A stretch of 64,000 nt of DNA from Lysinibacillus sp. G4S2 (GCF_030348505.1 NZ_JAUCFJ010000002.1:2484001-2548000), one strand, 5' to 3'. Positions 1 to 8,197 are shown, counted from the first letter of the stretch. Numbers and translations are program-made. Notes: generated by a model not told the origin, from the letters alone.

Positions 1-87
1 TCTACCATTTTTCCTCTCAAGATTTCAGTCGATAACGGAAGAACAATAGTTGTCAATGATAAAGGTAATTTTATGATTAAAGAATGA
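1..87 (+). CDS. C-terminal end of an unidentified protein (cut by window edge)
   Basis: Reading frame 1 is open from the first base to a TGA at 85-87 and gives 28 residues with a normal soluble composition, ending in GNFMIKE. No start lies inside the window, so the gene begins upstream. The fragment is too short to assign a family. The 200 bases after it hold no other convincing reading frame. Confidence 0.4.
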   Translation, partial: STIFPLKISVDNGRTIVVNDKGNFMIKE

Positions 88-289
88 TTTTTTAATTTTT
101 GGTTTCAGCCAATCGAAAATAAAATACGTCTTTGAAGCGGAAATTAAAAAACGGGGGAAGAATAAATTAAAGAATTGTTGGCACTAATCGAATAATTTCA
201 TCAATTTACAATGTCCTCATTTTGTATAAACATGTTGAAAAAAGAACATCTGTTTGGTAATATGAGAGTAAATAGTAAATGGGGGGAAT

Positions 290-772
290 ATGATGAGTAA
301 TTGTAATCTTATACTTCGGAATGTAGTTGAAGATGATCTTCCTGTTTTTTTCAAGCATCAACAAAACCTTGAAGCAAACTATTTGGCTGCCTTTACTAGC
401 AAGGACCCCAGCGATTGGGATAGCTTCATTTTACACTGGAACAAAATTCTTACAAATAAAGATATTATTAAGCAAACGATTATAGTCGAAAATAACGTAG
501 TTGGACATGTTCTATGCTTTGAGCAGTTCGGAGAATCAGAAGTTAGCTACTGGATTGGAAATGAATATTGGGGAAAAGGGATCGCAACCAAAGCTTTACA
601 GGAATTTCTAAAACATGTTACAAACCGTCCCCTTTATGCTCGTGCTGCTAAAGACAATATAGGGTCTCTAAAAGTTTTACAGAGATGTGGATTCACGATT
701 ACAGGCGAAGACATCGGTTTTTCCAATGCACGCAATAAAGACGTACAGGAGTTTATACTCACCCTCAATTAA
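290..772 (+). CDS. GNAT family N-acetyltransferase (RimJ/RimL-like)
   Basis: A 160-residue protein with the layout of the RimJ/RimL/SpeG branch of acetyl-CoA dependent N-acetyltransferases. It opens with a beta strand (LILRNVVEDDL), has the acetyl-CoA loop GNEYWGKGIATKAL near residues 90-103, and the late NIGSLKVLQRCGF motif typical of this branch. The substrate cannot be read from sequence. GGGGGG at 281-286 lies just before tandem ATG codons at 290 and 293; the second has slightly better spacing. The gene stands alone between poor intergenic stretches. Confidence 0.85.
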   Translation: MMSNCNLILRNVVEDDLPVFFKHQQNLEANYLAAFTSKDPSDWDSFILHWNKILTNKDIIKQTIIVENNVVGHVLCFEQFGESEVSYWIGNEYWGKGIATKALQEFLKHVTNRPLYARAAKDNIGSLKVLQRCGFTITGEDIGFSNARNKDVQEFILTLN

Positions 773-903
773 AAATGAAAGTATGTTACTTTTTATTTAA
801 TAGGGGTATACGACGGTTACTAAAGAGAATTGGGATGAAGAAGTAGCGAAAAGGCTGCTTCTTTTTAGTTCGTGGATAATTTTTTATATTTTTCAGAAAA
901 GTC

Positions 904-956
904 TTGACACTATTTTCGCATATATTTATATTATATATAACCGAACAGTTATGTAT
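904..956 (+). promoter_or_regulatory. SigA-type promoter and palindromic operator of the ArsR operon
   Basis: TTGACA (904-909), a 17-bp spacer and TATATT (927-932) form a near-consensus vegetative promoter. Immediately downstream an inverted repeat, ATAAC-6-GTTAT (937-941/948-952), extends imperfectly over 933-956. A site just after the -10 box is a natural place for the ArsR-type repressor encoded next to repress itself. Confidence 0.7.
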
Positions 957-972
957 GAAGTGAGGGATGATC

Positions 973-1299
973 ATGCCAAATGTTTATCGAGCATTAGGGG
1001 ATTCAACGCGACGCCATATTTTAAGTATGCTTAAACAAGGAAGTAAAACTCAAAAGGAGATAGTTGAAGCATTTGATATCTCTCAACCAGCAATTAAGAA
1101 GCATTTGAATATTTTATTGGAGGAAGGAATTATTTCAGAGAGCTTGAATGGGAAATATCGTATCTATTCAATAAATCTCGACACACTCCAAATTGCCTAT
1201 CATGAAATGCTTCAAAACATCGGAGAACTACTTGATGATCAACTCATAAGTCTAAAAAATTATGTTGAAAAAGGAGAGTTTCGAGATGAAGAAAAATGA
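973..1299 (+). CDS. ArsR/SmtB-family winged-helix transcriptional regulator
   Basis: A 108-residue regulator of the small ArsR type. The opening YRALGDSTRRHIL is the signature of the branch that includes SdpR and the autorepressors paired with AHSA1 (SRPBCC) genes; the helix-turn-helix QKEIVEAFDISQPAIKKHL follows at about 30-50. No cysteine metal site is visible, so metal sensing is unlikely. An ATG at 967 is also in frame, but GAGGG (963-966) would touch it, so the ATG at 973 is preferred. It overlaps the next gene by 14 bases, implying translational coupling, and probably represses both from the palindrome at its promoter. Confidence 0.85.
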   Translation: MPNVYRALGDSTRRHILSMLKQGSKTQKEIVEAFDISQPAIKKHLNILLEEGIISESLNGKYRIYSINLDTLQIAYHEMLQNIGELLDDQLISLKNYVEKGEFRDEEK

Positions 1300-1984
1300 A
1301 AATTCTGTAAAGAGAGAAATTGTTGTTAACGCACCTTTGAATAAAGTTTGGGATGCATTGACTAAGCCTGAGCATTTAAACCTTTGGTATACAAAAAATG
1401 CTAACATAGAATTTCGTATAGGCGGAAGAGGTTATATGAATCATGGCTGGGGGGCAACATCTGAGGGTATATTCACAGAAATAGATACAATGAAACGCTT
1501 TGTACTTCAGAGCATTGATGGGGATTTTACTACTATTACATCTTTGGAAGAAATTGGGGATGGTATTAAAGTGAGTATTGAATATCAGGCTTCTTTTATT
1601 GGTGAAATGAATCAATCTACAAAGGAAAATATGTTATTTGGTACAAGTCAATTTTTAGAAAATCTAAAGAGCGTTTATGAAACTGGTACTGATAATCGTT
1701 CAAAGTTTTGGAAAGCATGGATTGGTATTGCACACACAACAAACAAGGGTGAGAGAGGGACAAGGGTTTTACAGGTGAAGGAAGGATCGGTAGCTGCAGC
1801 TGCTGGAATTAAACCTGAAGATATTATACTAGAAATAGATGGCGAAGCAATCGAAGGATATGAATCTTTCGAAAGAACATTGAATAATAAAAATGTTAAT
1901 GGCAATGTTACGTTAACGATAGAAAGTAAAAATGAAAAATCACAGGTAAACTGTCTTGTAGATGCTTATCCTGTCCCTTATTAA
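1286..1984 (+). CDS. AHSA1/SRPBCC-domain protein fused to a C-terminal PDZ domain
   Basis: A 232-residue protein with two parts. Residues about 10-132 form an AHSA1-type START-fold domain (EIVVNAPLNKVWDALTKPEHL at the start, SQFLENLKSVYE helix at the end), a hydrophobic-ligand pocket often paired with ArsR regulators. Residues about 145-215 read as a PDZ domain (GTRVLQVKEGSVAAAAGIKPEDIILEIDG), normally found in proteases and scaffold proteins. There is no signal peptide, so it is cytoplasmic. AAGGAG at 1271-1276 is 9 bases from ATG 1286, which is chosen over the in-frame ATG at 1262. The role is unknown; binding of a small hydrophobic molecule is an inference from the fold. Confidence 0.75.
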   Translation: MKKNENSVKREIVVNAPLNKVWDALTKPEHLNLWYTKNANIEFRIGGRGYMNHGWGATSEGIFTEIDTMKRFVLQSIDGDFTTITSLEEIGDGIKVSIEYQASFIGEMNQSTKENMLFGTSQFLENLKSVYETGTDNRSKFWKAWIGIAHTTNKGERGTRVLQVKEGSVAAAAGIKPEDIILEIDGEAIEGYESFERTLNNKNVNGNVTLTIESKNEKSQVNCLVDAYPVPY

Positions 1985-2327
1985 ATATTTAATTAAAATA
2001 CGGGAATAGTAATTGCTTTCTTGGGTTCTTTTTTGAACGGCTAAAATAACTTTTGATATTATGGTTATAGGGGAAAAACAGAACAAGACGGTATCGAGGC
2101 AAACATTACTATAGGCTGTTGGTGGCGTAGGTGATCTAATTATACAGGAGGCAATTAGACGTTCAAAACCTAGTCGACAAGGTTACTGGTGATAGTGAGG
2201 TATAAGTGTATAGCTGGATGCGGGGCGGACGCTCAAAACATTGGATAGGTTAAATTATGGGGTTAAGTCATACACATATTCAAAATATTAAAGATAATAT
2301 CGTTGAGCAGATGATGGGGTAAGTGAT
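1985..2327. other. Intergenic stretch with one very short frame
   Basis: No gene of normal size is visible. A 21-codon frame starts at ATG 2257 and ends just before the hairpin at 2328; it lacks a good ribosome binding site and may be the tail of a lost gene. The purine-rich segment around 2100-2250 could be gene debris but matches nothing I recognise. Confidence 0.4.
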
Positions 2328-2350
2328 AAGGGGCTAAATTGCCCCTTTTT
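2328..2350 (+). terminator. Intrinsic terminator between converging units
   Basis: AAGGGGC (2328-2334), a 6-base loop and GCCCCTT (2341-2347) followed by T residues. It ends transcription arriving from the left and abuts the stop codon of the converging gene at 2349. Confidence 0.7.
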
Positions 2351-2687
2351 ATACATCGACGGTTTCGATATAAAACTCAGTTATCTCAGTTTTTTCAGCA
2401 TTTGTTTTAGCTTCGCAAAAAAGTATTATTGGACTTTCTACACCGTCAAACCATAAATATACTTCTGTACTAAAACCGCTATTATCATTATATTTGTATA
2501 CATTTATGTCCATTTCTTCATCGCTAGGTGGTAAAGTAAGAGTACCTTGCATTTGAAAAACTTCTTTTAAAAACTCCTCATTTTCATCGTTAATTTTATT
2601 CTCTTCTTTAAGTTTATCGTAACGAAGGTTTACTAGATCAACGAGTGTTTCTTTAGTTAAATGCATTACTTTTTCTTCTAAAGTCAT
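2349..2687 (-). CDS. Small acidic cytosolic protein, possibly DUF7668/immunity-like
   Basis: A 112-residue acidic protein. The N-terminal half is helical and charged; the C-terminal half has strands such as INVYKYNDNSGFSTEVYLWFDG, which faintly resembles DUF7668-like proteins often found near immunity genes. There is no signal peptide or membrane segment. The reverse-strand start ATG lies at 2685-2687, with a weak GGAG-type site upstream. It is a single gene surrounded by debris. The family suggestion is low confidence. Confidence 0.55.
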   Translation of the reverse strand: MTLEEKVMHLTKETLVDLVNLRYDKLKEENKINDENEEFLKEVFQMQGTLTLPPSDEEMDINVYKYNDNSGFSTEVYLWFDGVESPIILFCEAKTNAEKTEITEFYIETVDV

Positions 2688-2879
2688 TAATAATTGTCTC
2701 CTAAACTATGAAATATTTAATATCATATTATCATTAATGAGCTACATATTACTACAGTTGCCATACTTCCACAGGGAGTAAGAGATGTTAATTGAAAGGG
2801 AGGTCGGACAGGTGAGGTTTAAGTCATTTATAGCAAGATTAAAATTAATGTCTACGGAGGAATGTAGAATGATAGAAGA

Positions 2880-3140
2880 TTATACAATTTTAATTATGAG
2901 TGGATTAGCAACTATTAGCCGAGTACCAGCACGACATAAAGATGTAGACTTAGCAACGTTGGGGCTAGACTCTTTTAATTCCTCTGATTCTAAAAAAAAT
3001 TGTTCCACATCTTGGCCATATACTTGTTCTAATGTCATTTTCTTTTTTTTGAAAATGATTTAATCATTATCATTCTTAATAATTTCCCACATCTTCCGTA
3101 ACTTCTGTAAATCTTCTTCACGGCTCTTTGATAATTCCTT
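2880..3140 (-). pseudogene. Debris of two small minus-strand genes
   Basis: Reading leftwards, an open stretch without a start codon (3060-3140) gives 26 residues ending in MWEIIKNDND; it is followed by a second frame of 52 codons with ATG at 3036-3038 and stop at 2880-2882. Neither has a good ribosome binding site. They look like the tail of one gene and part of a second, possibly phage-derived. A 92-codon frame on the opposite strand over the same bases looks less protein-like. Confidence 0.3.
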
Positions 3141-3233
3141 CTAGCATTTTTAGGGGAGGGCTGCTAGAAAAAGCCTGGAACTCAGCTCCGTATTTTTCAG
3201 GTCGTAGAGGAGAGTTCGGCTATTTGATTTATC

Positions 3234-3845
3234 TTAAAAAAATTTCTCTGTGTCTTCAATTTTAGAAATAAGGTTAGGTATGTCTCTAAATGATAGGTTG
3301 TTTAGACAACTTTTCAAAAAGTACGTAGTCTCATTATTTCTTTTATTTAATCTGGAACCTAATCGTGCGTTAATAAAACCAGTCTCTTTAAGAATAGGGT
3401 TTTCATCCAAAAATTTTTCTATTTCGTTTGATTTAACCGTATATAGTTTTATATCTTCCATTTGATTAACATACTGACCAATTAAATACCCAACTATAGT
3501 TGTACCCTGTGTTATAACGGATGAAATAAAGAAATCACTTAATGGATTACCTTTTTCAACTGAGTATTCTTCTGATGTTAGATTTAATAATTTTATGTAA
3601 GAATCTGGATTGGGCAGTACGATTGTTACTCCCTCGAACTCTTCAAACTTCCCTAGTGAATCAATTTCGTCCTGAGTATAGTAAATCTTTTTATCATCTT
3701 TTGTAATACCTTCTACTCTAGTAGCAGAAACTTCAGGAGGTCGTAATGTATCAATATTAAATTTTTCACTAATTACTTCAGATATTGCCTCTTGAATACT
3801 TTTAACTATTAAAGGTCGGGAGGTGTTGTCCTTTAATAGCACCAT
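3234..3845 (-). CDS. Protein of unknown function next to the Panacea antitoxin gene
   Basis: A 203-residue, mostly hydrophilic protein with no recognised domain. A mildly hydrophobic stretch (LSDFFISSVITQGTTIVGYLIGQY) sits at about 102-125. Its first ATG (3843-3845) is only 2 bases from the start of the divergent reading frame at 3848 and has no ribosome binding site in front of it. Either the real N-terminus differs or a rearrangement joined two genes here. As the immediate partner of an antitoxin-type gene it is the best local candidate for a toxin, but that is inference from position only. Confidence 0.5.
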   Translation of the reverse strand: MVLLKDNTSRPLIVKSIQEAISEVISEKFNIDTLRPPEVSATRVEGITKDDKKIYYTQDEIDSLGKFEEFEGVTIVLPNPDSYIKLLNLTSEEYSVEKGNPLSDFFISSVITQGTTIVGYLIGQYVNQMEDIKLYTVKSNEIEKFLDENPILKETGFINARLGSRLNKRNNETTYFLKSCLNNLSFRDIPNLISKIEDTEKFF

Positions 3846-3847
3846 TA

Positions 3848-4801
3848 TTGAGGGAGGATTTTATTTATATTGTTAGAAATGATGAATTTGTAATAAACGG
3901 AAATAGAGCATTTTGTAAAATACATCCTCAAGAAGAATTATTTCATAGACAATTTGACATAGAAAATCAAGATAAAGCATTTCAATTGTACCGAGAAGAA
4001 TATGATATAATTTCACCCGATGAAATCAAAAAATTACGTGATAAATATAATTTAAATCAACGTGAATTTTCTCAATTACTTGGATTTGGAGAAATAACAA
4101 TTTCAAGATATGAACGTGGTTCTCTACCTACATTAGCACAAAACCAAATAATAAAAGATAGTACTGATCCAAATACAATGTTAAAATTATTGGAAAAAAA
4201 TTCAGAAAAAATTAGTGAAACAAAATCAAACGAATTAAAAATAATCTTAGAAAATTTGTTACAAGAGAACAAATATGAAGAAAGAATAATAAGTACTATT
4301 AGAGATATTTTTCACCATGATCCAGATATATATAGTGGGAACAAATCATTTGATTTTAATAAATTTTCTAACATGGTTTGGTTTTTTTCTAAAAAAGATA
4401 GACCGTATTTAACTAAATTGAATAAATTAATGTTTTATGCAGATTATTATTTCTTTAAAAAATATAGTGAATCTATAAGTGGAGGAAAGTATATAAGGGA
4501 TTATTATGGTCCAGTACCTGAGAAATTTCAAACTCTTTATGATAACGTAAAAGACATAGAAATAGTTGAAAACGAACATGGATCTTATATAAATCCTATT
4601 AGCGATAAATCCGAAAAAGAAATATTTAATGATCAAGAACTAGAGATTTTGAATTTTGTTTATAAAAAATTTAAAAACATGTATGCAAATGAAATAAAAG
4701 ATTTTTCGCATGAAGAAAAATGTTGGATTGAAATATCAAATAAAAGTTTAATTCCTTACTCTTATGCTGAAGATTTAGATATGAATAGAAATATAATATA
4801 A
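3848..4801 (+). CDS. Panacea (DUF4065/SocA-type) antitoxin-like protein with HTH, probably missing its N-terminus
   Basis: About 310 residues. Near 55-100 lies an XRE-type helix-turn-helix of the MqsA kind (LNQREFSQLLGFGEITISRYERG). Residues about 165-290 carry the Panacea/DUF4065 fold (KLNKLMFYADYYFF, then GGKYIRDYYGPVPEKF), which in PanAT systems neutralises varied toxins. Related proteins begin with a CxxC zinc finger; only a relic is left here (NGNRAFCKIH) and the first cysteine pair is missing. The frame opens without ATG: a TTG at 3848 has no Shine-Dalgarno sequence, while AGGGAGG at 3851-3857 points to ATT codons at 3863 or 3869. The start is therefore uncertain and a 5' truncation is likely. 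Confidence 0.75.
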   Translation: MREDFIYIVRNDEFVINGNRAFCKIHPQEELFHRQFDIENQDKAFQLYREEYDIISPDEIKKLRDKYNLNQREFSQLLGFGEITISRYERGSLPTLAQNQIIKDSTDPNTMLKLLEKNSEKISETKSNELKIILENLLQENKYEERIISTIRDIFHHDPDIYSGNKSFDFNKFSNMVWFFSKKDRPYLTKLNKLMFYADYYFFKKYSESISGGKYIRDYYGPVPEKFQTLYDNVKDIEIVENEHGSYINPISDKSEKEIFNDQELEILNFVYKKFKNMYANEIKDFSHEEKCWIEISNKSLIPYSYAEDLDMNRNII

Positions 4802-5057
4802 CAGGTGTGTTGATTATCCATTTTTATACACCCCAAGAGGCTGATTTCCGCTACGGGCTACTCGCTTTCCTGCGGGCGAGCGTCGAGCAGCTTCCTCCGC
4901 TACGCTCCGTGAAGGTTCTCGCCTGTCTCGCTTTCGCGCGGGAGTCGAGTAGCCCTACGCTACAATCAGTTAAAATGGAAATTTATTGGCAAAACAGTGA
5001 CGAAAAAACCTTTTATCGTTCAATAATAAACCTATTTTTTCCTAATCAACACGCCTA
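4802..5057. mobile_element. MITE 1, non-autonomous derivative of the resident IS4-family element
   Basis: A 256-bp element beginning CAGGTGTGTTGATTA and ending with the inverted copy TAATCAACACGCCT. These ends match those of the IS copies at 14142 and 56445. The flanks ATAATATAA (4793-4801) and ATAATTTAT (5058-5066) agree at 7 of 9 positions, as expected for an old 9-bp target duplication. The interior is GC-rich with inverted words (GCTACGGGCTACTCGC against GAGTAGCCCTACGC). It is inserted exactly behind the TAA of the antitoxin gene and separates it from the terminator at 5069. The 83-codon frame inside is not a gene. Confidence 0.85.
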
Positions 5058-5068
5058 ATAATTTATTA

Positions 5069-5098
5069 AGTCACGATATAAATATCGTGACTTTTTTT
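5069..5098 (+). terminator. Intrinsic terminator, originally of the antitoxin gene
   Basis: AGTCACGATAT (5069-5079) pairs with ATATCGTGACT (5082-5092) and is followed by seven T residues. The MITE at 4802-5057 now lies between it and the stop codon. Its T-tract abuts the intron remnant starting at 5101. Confidence 0.85.
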
Positions 5099-5100
5099 GA

Positions 5101-5449
5101 GTGCGCCCGGCATGCGCAACAACTTGGTGGTGAAAGTCCACTACAGACTTGGCAGTAGGAACTGTTAGCGAAAGACAAGGGTGTCCATAGTGACATGGAA
5201 TCTGAAGGAAGTCGGACGCAAAATCTCGAACTGACGAACAGAAATCAGATACAAGGCTGAATTGGGACGGATGAGCTTGCTAAACAAAGTAAAGTCCAAT
5301 ACTGCCCGAATCCCATCCAGTAAATCTGGCAGTTACATGAGAGGAAAGTGGTTGTGATTACCCGGGAGGTCCCTTGAGGGTTATTGAATTAACAATCGCA
5401 TTAGTGATAATCGGATGAATCAAGAGAAGTCAGCAGAGGTCATAGTAGC
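5101..5449 (+). mobile_element. 5' part of a group II intron (probably class C), truncated
   Basis: The segment starts GTGCGCCC, the usual 5' boundary type of bacterial group II introns, and continues with domain-I-like sequence (TGGTGGTGAAAGTCCACTA, TGTCCATAGTGACATGGA, GGAAGTCGGACGCAAAATC). It begins right after a terminator T-tract, the known target preference of class C introns. No reverse transcriptase frame and no domain V/VI end follow; near 5450 the sequence changes into a transposase relic. It is a dead fragment. Confidence 0.8.
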
Positions 5450-5451
5450 TT

Positions 5452-5884
5452 TCTAATAACCTTCTTCGTAACGCCAAGATTATAAAAGGATTCGGCTTTT
5501 CGACAAGCTATTTATTTCAACTTGTCTTTTGCCTCGTATTCCAGCACAAAAGCTGGTTTACCTTGCTTCAAAGTAAAAAAAGTGACCAATATCCAGGAAA
5601 TGATACGGTTTATCGTTTCCTAAACTATTCGAAATTTGCATGGCGTCGATTTCTCACTCTATTCAGTGCACATACAATTCAAAAAGTGAGTGTGCTTACC
5701 AACGCAGACCGACCAAAGGTACTCATTGTAGATGACTCCATGTATGACCGTAATCGTAGTAAAAAGGTAGAACTACTAGCGCGTTGTCGAGACCATTAAT
5801 CAACTGGTAAACGTTTCTATAAAGGCTTTCGGATGCTTACATTGGGCTGGTCAGATGGTGCCACATTTATGCCAGTTGTCGGGG
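5452..5884 (+). pseudogene. Broken IS4-family transposase, unrelated to the two IS copies
   Basis: Continuous translation gives a typical IS4-type N-terminal and core region: DTVYRFLNYSKFAWRRFL, then VLIVDDSMYDRNRSKKVELL with the first catalytic Asp, and after an in-frame TAA (5797-5799) YKGFRMLTLGWSDGATFMPV. Both the N-terminal start and everything after the second third are missing. It directly follows the intron fragment, so several mobile elements decayed at one site. Confidence 0.75.
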
Positions 5885-6073
5885 CAGGGTTTTCTTTATA
5901 ATGTGAATCGATCAGATTTTCAATTTCTTCTAAAGTGACAATCTGATGTGATTTCAATTCATTAAACTTGAAATTTAATTCATCAACAGAATTTTAGCAG
6001 ATGCACTTTCAGTATAAAGCGTAAATGAAACAATTAAAGTTAATAAAAATAATAATTTTTTTGCAACTTTCAT
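5885..6073 (-). pseudogene. Remnant of a small secreted protein gene
   Basis: From ATG 6073 (GGAGAT in front) the frame encodes a clear signal peptide (MKVAKKLLFLLTLIVSF, cleavage near SASA). It then hits a stop after a one-base loss; the other frame goes on as SVDELNFKFNELKSHQIV and ends at the transposase relic. The gene was frameshifted and probably truncated. It lies 21 bases behind the membrane protein gene at 6095-6340, so the two likely formed an operon. Confidence 0.55.
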
Positions 6074-6094
6074 TAATATAATCTCCTTTTTCAA

Positions 6095-6340
6095 TTATTT
6101 AAAAATATCTTGAAATGCTATTATAATCAGAATAAAACAAATGATTATAATAAATGAGAGAATAATTAGATTATATTTTTTAAAATATAATCGCAAGCTA
6201 ATCAAAAATAAACTAAGAGAAAGTAAAATCAAAAAATATGGGAATACTAATATATTGTCACTAAGTAACATATATAAACCGAGTAAAACCAAAATAATAG
6301 TGGATGGTATTTGTAATTTTTTTATTTTTTCCTCAGTCAT
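6095..6340 (-). CDS. Small membrane protein with three transmembrane segments
   Basis: 81 residues: a charged cytosolic start (MTEEKIKKLQIP) and three hydrophobic segments at roughly 12-30, 32-50 and 56-76. AGGAGGTG lies 10 bases upstream of ATG 6340; the longer frame starting at 6367 would place that site inside the gene. No family is recognised. The damaged secreted-protein gene directly downstream suggests a former two-gene export or immunity unit. Confidence 0.6.
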   Translation of the reverse strand: MTEEKIKKLQIPSTIILVLLGLYMLLSDNILVFPYFLILLSLSLFLISLRLYFKKYNLIILSFIIIICFILIIIAFQDIFK

Positions 6341-6367
6341 AAAACGTTGACACCTCCTACAAATCAT

Positions 6368-6731
6368 CCGATTAATTACCGTTATAACATATTTTTGGTA
6401 AATTTTGAAATTGAATATCGATATTAATGATTAATTTATTTCAATTCAATTTACTTTATTTAACTATAGTGACAGTACCTAGAGTATAAAGACTGGGCTT
6501 TTTTTATTCCCATTAATTTATACTTGTCAAAACACAATCATCTGCTCCGATGTGATAACTTTAATCTATTAATTTAGTAACTGTTAAATTCTTAGTATGG
6601 ATTAAAACCCATTTTTTAGGTGTGTAACGAGCATCGACCAAACGACCCACCGTTACACAAAAAAGTCACCAAAATCACGAAAAAGTCACATTTCCCTCGA
6701 AAACGCATGAAATCAGGCAAAAGGCAAGTCT
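6368..6731. other. AT-rich intergenic stretch, no gene seen
   Basis: No start with a ribosome binding site and no convincing frame on either strand. The only structure I see is AT-rich partial symmetry around 6410-6450. Confidence 0.5.
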
Positions 6732-6761
6732 TTGTACATTCGTGAATAACCTTGATATAAT
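6732..6761 (+). promoter_or_regulatory. SigA-type promoter of the bacilliredoxin operon
   Basis: TATAAT at 6756-6761 with TTGTAC at 6732-6737, spacer 18 bp. Transcription would start about 30 bases before the ATG at 6797. Confidence 0.6.
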
Positions 6762-6796
6762 AACATTTGCGAATACATATGAAAGAGGGTAAAAGC

Positions 6797-7228
6797 ATGA
6801 ACGCTTACGATGAATATATGAAGCAGGTAGTGAAGCCGATGCGTGAGGAGTTAGTGGAGGCTGGTTTTACGGAGTTGACGACTGCTGATGCGGTGAATGA
6901 ATTTATGGCGGGGGCGAAGGGGACTTCGTTGGTTGTGATTAACTCGGTTTGTGGTTGTGCGGCTGGGTTGGCGCGTCCGGCTGCTCGTGAGGCAGTGGAG
7001 GCGGTTAAGCCTGATCATCTTGTGACTGTTTTTGCGGGTCAGGATCCTGAGGCGACTGTTGCGATGCGTAGCTTTTTTGAGGATGTGCCACCAAGTTCAC
7101 CATCGATGGCAATTTTAAAGGATGGGGAATTGGCTTACTTCATTCCGCGCGAGCAAATTGAAGGGTTCCCTGTGGAGCAGATTGTTACACATTTAACAGG
7201 TGTTTTAGAGCAAACATGCGAGAAGTAA
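6797..7228 (+). CDS. brxA: Bacilliredoxin, BrxA/BrxB (YphP/YqiW) family
   Basis: 143 residues, the exact size of the family. The thioredoxin-like fold carries the active-site motif CGC at residues 52-54 (INSVCGCAAGLARPAAREA). Bacilliredoxins remove bacillithiol from S-bacillithiolated proteins after oxidative stress, which implies bacillithiol in this organism. The family has two close paralogues and the A/B label is a guess. The ATG at 6797 matches the family N-terminus (MNAYDEYMKQVV). The last 13 bases overlap the methyltransferase gene that follows. Confidence 0.9.
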   Translation: MNAYDEYMKQVVKPMREELVEAGFTELTTADAVNEFMAGAKGTSLVVINSVCGCAAGLARPAAREAVEAVKPDHLVTVFAGQDPEATVAMRSFFEDVPPSSPSMAILKDGELAYFIPREQIEGFPVEQIVTHLTGVLEQTCEK

Positions 7229-8004
7229 TAACCATTGTTACGACAGCGGGCAGACCAGACGATTTATCGTTGGCGCTCGCTGCTTTTGCATGTGAACAAT
7301 TAGATACTTCGTTTGAGCCAAGGAAAAAGCGTTCTGTTCGGAAAATCTCTCAGGAATTGCATGCGCATGTGATAGTTGCTGGGAAAAATCGTTTTGAATA
7401 TTATGCCTTTGGTGCAGAAGAGCCTTTTTTCTTCCATCCAAATTCTGCAGCTTTTCGCTTAAAGCGTGTGGCTCGTGGGGAAATGGAGCCTTTTTTAGAA
7501 GCGGCACAGCTTGAAAAAGGGGATTCGGTACTTGACTGTACGCTGGGACTTGCTGCGGATGCAATGCTGGCGGCTTATACTGTGGGTGAAGCGGGCCAGG
7601 TTGTTGGGCTGGAAGCGAATCCTAATGTGGCATTTATTGTTGAGCAGGGGATGCAATCCTATGATACGACTGAGCTGCCGTTAACGGCATGTATGCGCCA
7701 AATTGAAGTGGTGAAGACGGAAGCGGTTAGCTATTTGAAGACTTTACCGGACAATAATTTTGATGTTGTGTATATGGATCCGATGTTTGAAGAGATTATT
7801 GAAGAAGCGAATAATTTTGAGGCATTACGTGTAGCTGGGGAACATGTAACATTAACGGATGAGTGGGTACATGAAGCGAAACGGGTGGCGAGAAAACGGG
7901 TCGTGTTAAAGGCTCATTTTCGCTCAGAATGGTTTGCCAAATATCATTTTCAACAATATAAAAGAACAACTGCGAAATTTCATTACGGTGTTCTGAATGT
8001 GTAG
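7216..8004 (+). CDS. Class I SAM-dependent methyltransferase, YpiP/RsmJ-like
   Basis: 262 residues. The AdoMet-binding loop reads VLDCTLGLAADAMLAAY (about 107-123) with the acidic strand end GLEANP, and the catalytic-type motif is YMDPMF. This DPMF form is shared with the 16S rRNA methyltransferase RsmJ; the family in Bacillus is YpiP, whose target is not established. It overlaps the bacilliredoxin gene by 13 bases, so both come from one transcript. The start ATG lies inside that gene. Confidence 0.85.
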   Translation: MREVITIVTTAGRPDDLSLALAAFACEQLDTSFEPRKKRSVRKISQELHAHVIVAGKNRFEYYAFGAEEPFFFHPNSAAFRLKRVARGEMEPFLEAAQLEKGDSVLDCTLGLAADAMLAAYTVGEAGQVVGLEANPNVAFIVEQGMQSYDTTELPLTACMRQIEVVKTEAVSYLKTLPDNNFDVVYMDPMFEEIIEEANNFEALRVAGEHVTLTDEWVHEAKRVARKRVVLKAHFRSEWFAKYHFQQYKRTTAKFHYGVLNV

Positions 8005-8022
8005 AAATATTTTATTACTGAA

Positions 8023-8059
8023 AGAGGCTTGTTCATTTTGGACTTGCCTCTATTTTTTT
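8023..8059 (+). terminator. Terminator of the bacilliredoxin operon
   Basis: AGAGGC (8023-8028) and GCCTCT (8046-8051) enclose a partly paired loop and are followed by A and seven T residues. Confidence 0.7.
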
Positions 8060-8197
8060 ATCTAAAATTCAAAATATGGTAATATGAAACAGTATTATAC
8101 TGTTGATTTATTGGGATGTTCTATTTTCTAAAAATCAGGAAATGTACTACTAATATAGTAGAAAAATTTTAATTAGGGAAGAAGGGGGTGTCTAGAT

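Noticed and set aside
2785..3063. 92-codon plus-strand ORF
   Set aside because: Composition is odd and its 3' part is antisense to a more protein-like minus-strand fragment.
4807..5058. 83-codon ORF
   Set aside because: It lies entirely inside MITE 1 and reads through its inverted repeats.
6616..6798. Minus-strand ORF over the bacilliredoxin promoter
   Set aside because: It is antisense to the promoter region and has no start signal.
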